This document shows, in pieces, positions 57,540-64,000 of a stretch of 64,000 nt of DNA (the first letter of the stretch is position 1; each line of letters begins with the position of its first letter). The stretch lies in NCBI GenBank assembly GCA_033398695.1, contig CM065801.1, forward strand, positions 102,789,170 through 102,853,169, in the 5' to 3' direction. The notes under the pieces were generated by a model. The model was not told where the DNA came from and ran no database searches. It saw only the letters and a list, made by a program, of their open reading frames with translations. The translations under genes were made by a program, and so were the position numbers. The DNA is from Orobanche coerulescens (taxonomy: Eukaryota; Streptophyta; Magnoliopsida; Lamiales; Orobanchaceae).

Positions 57540-58734
57540 CCCAAGACAAAGGGTTTTCGAGAATTCATCAGTCATCAACGTTTTTGGATTTCTAACGCGG
57601 TTAAATAATCACCCATTCATCTTTCCTCCTGTGATTCGAGGTAAATTCCTTAGAACTCTAGTTTGGGGAATTTTGGGGGTTTTTTCTTAGATTTGTCCGA
57701 CTATTTCATTTTGAAGCTTGAAATCCTTGAGGTTATGATGTATCTACCCCGTACCCACGTTTCCCTTACGATTATACGAATGTTTTATGTATTACTTTGA
57801 AGATTTATGAATCGTAAAAAGGGGGGGTTTCAGGAGTCTTCCTTAAGAATTGAATTTTGATGATTGATTATCATATTTCCTTACGAATCGTTTAGGCCCG
57901 GAAGTGCGTTCTTGGACCTCCGGAGCTTGAATACCATTTTCACTTCGGTTCTAATGTCTCAAAGGCAAGTATATGTTTATGATTGTATGTTCTCAACTTT
58001 GAAAGTTAGGTATATGAATTGTGTGATTGTATATATTCACCCTGAGACAGACCTACGGGTCGTCAGTGGATTTCATTGCCTTTGGTGCAGTTCCATAAAT
58101 ATTTATGGGTTAACCACTATGGGAGTGTCCGACGGGGCCTCAGAGGGTTCCGTTGCCTTTGGTGCGGGTCCATGGTTAATCACGTATGTATTGAAATGAA
58201 ATGATATGAGATTTAGTTATTCCGGAATAATAGTCTTGAGTTTGATGAAATGAGGATTACATTTACTTTATTGTCGAGAAGTATTGTGTTTCATATTCGA
58301 TATACTTGTACTAGCTATTCGATGGCTAACCCCTTGGGGGAAATACCTTTCATGTATTTCACGATCCAGGAGAGTGGATAGGCATGTACCGGGTTAGCAT
58401 GAAGATGATGGGCAAGAGTGATGCTGTGTCTTGTCTATGTATGTATTTTGTACTTTATCCATTCGGTATTGTTGTACTTGGAATGGTTATGAACACTCGA
58501 GTAGTGCTCCAGATGTTCTTGATGTTTTAGCCTGTAATGCCCTGGGTTTTAATTCTCGATGTATTGTATCCTGTCGAATTGATTATTACATTGGTGTCAA
58601 TTTTATTGCCTTCTACTGGATTATGTTTAGACCATATCAGTCGAAATTCATGGTTCCGCGTATGTATAGCCATGTGGGTCCGACGGAGGGAATCACGGCG
58701 CTGTAATATACCCTGAATAACTTGGGGTGTTACA
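57540..58734 (+). repeat. Solo Tekay-like LTR, 3' part
   Basis: Resumes the LTR begun at 35439; ends CTTGGGGTGTTACA. 57950-58734 is recognisably homologous, in opposite orientation, to 62498-63250, so the solo LTR and the terminal LTR belong to the same family. Contains a GTCCGACGG-centred repeated module around 58040-58170. Confidence 0.85.
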
Positions 58735-59497
58735 ATTATGGCTAGAAAGAAGAGGAATAAGCCAGTGCAGCTTGATGATGATGATGATGATGATGATGAT
58801 GAGGTTTAAAAAATTGGATATACTGCAGCCGCTAATAATGTTCGAAGATCCTCAAGAAAGAAGAATCCATTTCAATTTCAGAAAGTTCGATCGAGAGTAT
58901 CAAAATCAGTTTCTTCGATGCTTATGGAGATACCTGAACAACTCATTGAAGATAAGTATACCAAAGGTCCAAGTAAAACAACCATTTCAAGTTGGCTAAG
59001 AAGGCCGGAAGAGAAGAAAAAGTTCATATGCACATTGCTAACTTTTTCTATGAGTGTGGAATAAACCCCCCTCCCCATTTCATGAATTAAGGATACCTCT
59101 ACACAAAAAATAAAAGAAGAGATGGAAAAAGTGAAAGCAGAGCATGAGAAAGCTTGAAAAAATATGGATGCACTCTTATGTCGGATGAATGGATGGATAG
59201 ACGAGGGAGACATCTTATGAACTTTTTTGCTAACCGTTCCAAAGGTACTTTTTCAGTTGGGTTAATGCTTCACGTGAATCGCATGATGCTCCAATGTTGG
59301 CTAACTTGCTTGAGAGCAATATAAAAGAAATTGGTGAGAAAAATATTGTGCATATGGTGACATGTAATGGTGCAAATTATAAGGCAGCATGTGAGCTCTT
59401 AGAGACTAGGATTCCTACTCTATTTTGGACTCTACATGTTGTCCATTGTATTGATCGAATGGAGGAGATGGGAAAGTTGATAATTTTAAGAAAATAA
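58735..59497 (+). pseudogene. hAT transposase middle part (DUF659-like)
   Basis: Continues from 35438. Starts with a poly-Asp stretch coded by the GAT microsatellite, then a linker (SSWLRRPEEKKKVHMHIANF). The DUF659 region follows: CTLMSDEWMDRRGRHLMNFF, ANRSKGTFSVG, then in another frame DAPMLANLLES-like text and NIVHMVTCNGANYKAACELL, TLHVVHCIDRMEEMGK. In hAT enzymes this region includes part of the RNase H-like catalytic fold. Several frameshifts and stops. Confidence 0.82.
58774..58802 (+). repeat. (GAT)n microsatellite, about 9.7 units
   Basis: Uninterrupted GAT repeat inside the old hAT gene; in the hAT frame it would code poly-Asp. Confidence 0.95.
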
Positions 59498-60913
59498 TTC
59501 ATCAAGCAAGAAGATGTTCTACATTCGTTTATAAGCATGGGCGTACTGATGCATTGAGGAACAGGACTAATGGGAGGGATTAGTGAAGGATGGAGCATTG
59601 CAGCTGATTTTCTCACATTACAGAGTTTATATAACAACTGGGAGCCATTGCATTATTTGTTTTGTGCTAGGGATTGGAGCAAGCCTAAGTTAGCAAACAT
59701 AGAAATAACAAGAAAGTTTTTGATATTGGGTTCTCATTAGTCTTGTGGAATAATATTGAGGGGTGCATACAAGCATTACAAATCCTTCTTGTGTCATTAC
59801 GCATTGTGAATGGTGATGAAAGGGCTGATTTGGTATAGATTGCATATGCGATGGATTTTATAAAATGTAAGATCAAATCGTCGTTCGAGAACAAACGAGC
59901 ATTGCTAAACAAAGTGGTCAAAATCATACAGGATTATTAGAAGAACCAATTAGGGAAAACCATTTTATGGGGCTGCCTTGTTTCTTAATCCCCCTATATA
60001 CTTTGATGTTCTTAAAAATGATCTTGCCTATGCCTCTCGGTTAAGATAACACTTTATTGTGGTTCTTGAGAAGATGATCACCAATCGAGCTACAAGGAAC
60101 AAGATAAGTAATTATACCAATGACTAAAAATTCAAGAGAAGCCTTTGCAAGAGAGATGATAGTTGAGGATAGAAAGGAAAAAAATTCTAGTAAGTATCTT
60201 ATTTTTTGTTTAGTAGAAGTAGTCATTTTAAATGCATATTAGTATCTTATATTTTAATTTTTATGTTACTTGATTGGTGGGATGCTTATGGAGGTCGTGC
60301 ACTTGAGCTTCAATTGTTTGCGAAGCATATTATTGGTCTTCATTCTTCATCATTCAGTTGTGAATGCAATTTAAGTACATTTGAGTTTGTAAGTCCCTAT
60401 ATTTTAAGGTACTTATTGTCAATTTATCAGTATTTATACTTGAAATCTAATTGCATATTATATTTTAATTTGTTTGGTTGCTTTACATTCATACCAAAAA
60501 GAGGAACAAATTGGAACATCAATGTTTAAATGACATGGTGTATGCCCAATACAAGCGGAAGATAGATTTAAGACTCAAAAAGAGGCGTGAACTTGGAAGA
60601 AATTCTGATATACTTGTGCTTGATGGCTTTTGAGTGGAATAATGAGTGGATTAGCACCGAAGAGGATACTTTTTGGAGTGTCGTGGATGTAGCTCAAGGT
60701 GCATCATATGCACTTGAAGATTTCAATCTTCTAAGGAGACCTCAAGGTGAATCTACTAGCCATCAAGGTGGTTCTAGTGGTGGTGGTTCTCAAAGTGATG
60801 TCAATGACATAACTATTACCTACACTAGTCGTCACACTAGTTTTACATTACACGAAGAAGACATGGATGAAGAAGATATTCCTCTTGATAATGAAGAGGT
60901 TGACGATGATTAG
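59498..60913 (+). pseudogene. hAT transposase C-terminal part (dimerisation domain)
   Basis: Broken frames from 59498 to 60200. 60262-60390 reads WWDAYGGRALELQLFAKHII and GLHSSSFSCECNLSTFEFV, the hAT dimerisation domain (PF05699 type). GTAAGT after FEFV (about 60390) looks like a splice donor; the gene resumes near 60490 with TKKRNKLEHQCLNDMVYAQY. 60587-60913 is the Ser/Gly-rich and acidic tail (HEEDMDEEDIPLDNEEVDDD), ending at the stop 60911-60913. Not functional. Confidence 0.8.
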
Positions 60914-61310
60914 GGTGTGCCATCACCTGGTCTAAGCAATGTCAATGATGAAGAAGGTTTGGAGATGGAGAAGATCTCGAGGTAAATGACTTTCCTTGAG
61001 TTTATACCCATATTTATTATGATGATAATCTATTTATGTATATTATTATTATTATTATTGTTATTATTACTATTATTATGTAGTGACTAGGATCTATTAT
61101 GGATATTTGTCGAATTTGAACTTATTATCATGTTAGTTTGTTGAATTTGAACTTATATTATTATGTTTATTTATCATATATTAAATCAAGTAAATATATT
61201 TATATGAAAGACTTTTCGACTAGTCACGAATAGTCGGGGCGACTTTTCAACTAGTCTTCTCGAAGGTACTCACTTGCCTTGACTCGACTTGGGGTTGCTA
61301 TAACCATGTT
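60914..61310 (+). other. hAT 3' non-coding end
   Basis: AT-rich with an ATT microsatellite (about 61040-61080) and, at 61208-61260, GACTTTTCGACTAGTC and variants, short repeats of the sort found near hAT ends. The exact terminus was not found. Confidence 0.5.
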
Positions 61311-62403
61311 TTGTACCTGTTGGTACTTCATTGTCCAACACTCCAAATACGTAATATCAAATATAGTGAACAAGTTGGTGTTTTTTTTATTGTTTTGGCC
61401 CATCACAAAAAAAAAAGTAGAGTTTCCAAATTAAGGTTATGTTTAAACTTTCTTGCCTTACTGCAAAGGGGGTACTTGGAGATTAACCTATCATTTCCAG
61501 GAACAACCATTTTAAGCATTTAATTTACTCCTCATTGCCGCATAGAGTAGGATGAAATAAGAACAATTAAACAAACAAATGTAGACCAATAGTTTAAGGC
61601 TACAAGATAAAATCGAAGAAAGCCAACAATTCAGAATCAACGAGATTACCAAATTAAACCACCAAATCGGATGTCAAACCAATGGTTGAATATTTCTTTG
61701 CTTGACGACGCCCAAAAGAGAAGAAGCTGTTGGAGGAATAATGGAATAACACAATTATATAATGAGGTTATTTAAGACGATTTCTTGTTTCGGCCCTTTC
61801 AATCAGTATTTGTAAACATAAGACAAGATTATTAATCCATTCAATACAAATGCTCAATCATAACAAGCAAACATAAGATCAATCCGATCAAAACAGTATT
61901 TTTTTTTTCATATCCTTTTTTCCAATTCCAAAATTTATGTATGGCTGATTGTTAAAAAAAATTAAATAAGATAGATATAGGAAATTTTTGTACAAACTTG
62001 TCCATTTTAAAATCATGGATCCACCACCTATCAATAATTATAACTGCACCTATAAGGTGGTGTGGTTGCTATTTAAGATATACATCGCAATTTTAGTCAT
62101 AATCACGAGCCTTGCAGTTTGATGCGGTTCATATGGTCCGGACAAGTTTTTAAAGTTCAGGACCAGCCGCAACCAACTTTGCTATGATTAAGATTTAGAC
62201 TGGTTACAATCTGCCGAATAAATTGGTAATATTTAGCATGATTTTGTCAATAAATATAATACAGAAACTGCAACTTTTAATGGATTTAAAGAATAACAGA
62301 TTAACAATGTACGCTAATATCTTGATCTAACTTAAAATTTGATTTCTGCTACACTACACAGTACTATATAAGAAAGCTCTTCGAAAAACATTTCTATGTC
62401 GGG
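61311..62403. other. AT-rich stretch, probably 3' flank of a host gene
   Basis: No repeat or transposon sequence recognised and no convincing ORF. On the minus strand it lies directly downstream of the stop codon of the candidate exon at 62404-62496, so it may contain its 3' UTR. Confidence 0.4.
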
Positions 62404-62496
62404 TCATTCATCAGCCGGAAGGATGCACTTGCGAGCAATATGAAGAAACGCTTCAAGACCTTTAGGAAAAGCCTCAGCACTCTGTGGACCCAAGAT
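62404..62496 (-). CDS. Candidate last exon of an unidentified host gene
   Basis: Minus strand: 30 codons (start ILGPQSAEAFPKGL, end ARKCILPADE) and a TGA at 62404-62406, with balanced protein-like composition unlike the transposons around, followed by AT-rich 3'-UTR-like sequence. I do not recognise the family. It begins exactly at the border of an LTR; the LTR end TTACA plus the next G makes an AG acceptor (TTACAG). Either the LTR inserted in or next to an intron end, or this is a broken gene fragment. Could be chance, as it is short. Confidence 0.35.
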   Translation of the reverse strand: MLGPQSAEAFPKGLEAFLHIARKCILPADE

Positions 62497-63804
62497 CTGT
62501 AACATCCCCAAGTTATTCAGGGTATGTTACAGCGCCGTGAGCCCCGCCGTGGGACATACAAGGCTATACATATGCGGAATTGTAACATTTGACCGAGTGG
62601 GTCCAAATATAATGACATGAAAGATAATATAAATGGTATTCAAACCATGACCAGTGTATCCAAATATAATACGTCACAAATCAATACCTCGGCAACACAG
62701 GCCGGAATATAAAAAAAAAATGAAAACAATACCCGAGTATTCAAAAGCCATTCCAGTACAACAACACTGAATGGAGGAAACACAACATGTAACCAGAGAC
62801 AAGACACATTATCACACTTGCCATCATCTTCATGCCGACCCCATACCTGCTTGTCCGCTCTCGTGGAACCTGAAATACATAAAAAGTATTTCCTCCATAA
62901 AGGGGTTAGCCATCGAATAGCTAGTGCAAGTATATCGAATATGAAACACAATACTTCTCGACAATAAAGTAAAAGTAACCGTCAATTCATCATTTCAAGA
63001 CTAGTATTCTGGAATAACTAAATCTCGTAGCATCACATCAATACATACATCATCAACCGTGGAATCACACCAGAGGCTAAGGAACCCTCAGAGGACCCGT
63101 TGGTCCATCCCAGAGTGGTCAACTCAACTATCCGTGGAATCGCACCAGAGGCTACGAAACCCTCACAGGACCCATCGGTCCATCCCAGAGTGGATATAAA
63201 CAATCATGCCAATCATATATCATACTTTCAAAGTCGAGAACGTACAATCATAAGCATATACTTGCCTTTGAGATATCGAGAAATTGGAAGGAAAAGAGTA
63301 TACGTTCGGTAGGTCCAAGAACGCACTTCCAGCACCTAAAAGATTCGAAGGAATACGATAATCAATAATCCATACACAAATCACACGAAGAACTCCCGAA
63401 ACCCGCCTACGATTCACGAAACTATGAGGGTAAACATCTAGGGGTTGGAAAATCACCTAAACCCTCTTACGTCCGAAGAAGGCACAAAACAATCCATAAA
63501 ATCGTAGGGGAAACATGTATATGGGGTAGATACTTCATCATCTCAAGGTTCTTAAGCTCCAAGACAAATAAATCGGACGAATCTAAAAAATCCCCAAAAT
63601 TCCCAAAATTAGGGTTCTAAGCATACTTACCTTGATTTAGAAGATGGAAACGGATTAAGTGTTGTGAGATCTTTGTTATCCAACTCAAGATGATGATTGA
63701 TGAAGAAAGACCGCCTCAAATAGCACCGAATTTCCTTCCTTGAGCTCTCCCGATCGGACAAGTGAAAAAGGTGGAAGAAATGACAAGTGCGGGGGCAACT
63801 GTCC

Positions 63805-63812
63805 TATATATA
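63805..63812 (-). promoter_or_regulatory. TATA box of the terminal LTR
   Basis: TATATATA on the minus strand, 12 bp from the first palindrome at 63825. Confidence 0.6.
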
Positions 63813-63824
63813 CTATGCCCAGTC

Positions 63825-63978
63825 TAGCACACGCTACACCTCAAAATTAACGTGCGCTAACGGGGTCACCAGGTAGTCCAATGGATTCTGCCAGCCTCGT
63901 TAGTGTGCGTTAGGTATACTGCTGCGTGCGCTAATCTCCTACTCTTAGCGTGCGCTAGCCGATAGTTAGCGTGCGCTA
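63825..63978 (-). promoter_or_regulatory. U3 palindrome array in the terminal LTR
   Basis: Boxes start at 63825, 63848, 63901, 63922, 63946 and 63967 (steps 23, 53, 21, 24, 21): TAGCACACGCTA, TAACGTGCGCTA, TAGTGTGCGTTA, CTGCGTGCGCTA, then TAGCGTGCGCTA twice. The array may continue past the window. Confidence 0.6.
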
Positions 63979-64000
63979 ACTGGAGTTGGTATCCAGAATA

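Larger units (their letters stand above)
62498..64000 (-). repeat. Tekay-like LTR, minus orientation, runs off the window
   Basis: Left end TGTAACATCCCC at 62498; no primer site before it, so this is the outer edge of a 3' LTR or of a solo LTR. 62498-63250 is the same family as 57950-58734. Two GTTGGTCC/ATCGGTCC modules lie at about 63085-63200 and a conserved block around 62880-62935. The five bases before it (AGATC) are the candidate target site. The other end is outside the window. Confidence 0.85.

Noticed and set aside
58727..58999. Separate gene with Met run (MMMMMMMM)
   Set aside because: Out-of-frame reading of the GAT microsatellite within the hAT pseudogene.

Overview
The window is transposon-dense nuclear DNA from a flowering plant, probably a eudicot. 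It contains Ty3/gypsy chromoviruses, a Tat-type Ty3/gypsy element with an extra RNase H, a Ty1/copia element, a CACTA transposon and a hAT transposon, all plant-typical. I see no complete host gene, rRNA or intact tRNA. The only host-gene candidate is a short 3'-terminal exon at 62404-62496 (minus).

Layout. 1-7952: Tekay-like chromovirus TE1 on the minus strand; its left LTR is cut by the window edge. It sits in the gag of an older plus-strand gypsy element whose remains (7953-10682) end where a CACTA terminus begins (10683). The CACTA carries a broken TNP2-type transposase on the minus strand (15122-18624). 20404-20547 is a run of five hairpins. A GATTAAGTTCAA satellite (20557-20630 and 30301-32670) is split by a second Tekay-like element, TE2 (20631-30300, TSD TGAAC). 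32740-33667 is a 148-bp tandem array, followed by a gypsy RT-RNase H-integrase remnant (33668-35010).

35011-61310 is a four-level nest. A hAT transposase gene was split by a Tekay-like LTR, now solo (35439-36008 plus 57540-58734). That LTR was split by a 21.5-kb Tat element (36009-57539, TSD CCCAA). The Tat integrase was split by a Ty1/copia element (42144-51517, TSD AAAAC). 61311-62497 is AT-rich and may be the edge of a host gene. 62498-64000 is another Tekay-like LTR running off the window.

The elements are related by insertion, not by a shared pathway. Each had gag-protease-RT-RNase H-integrase and all are now broken. By hand count the LTR pairs differ by about 1.8% (TE1, 18/977) and about 4% (Tat, about 39/923).

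The least expected signal is in the chromovirus LTRs. Four LTR families carry arrays of a 12-bp palindrome (consensus TARCGTRCGYTA), mostly at an exact 23-bp pitch, and the nearest copy lies 12-13 bp upstream of the TATA box. The palindrome differs between families while the geometry is kept. Two further points stand out. The Tat element has an antisense, intron-containing gene with its own TATA box. The copia element has length differences and frame breaks concentrated at CHG triplets, which suggests a sequencing artefact at methylated sites.
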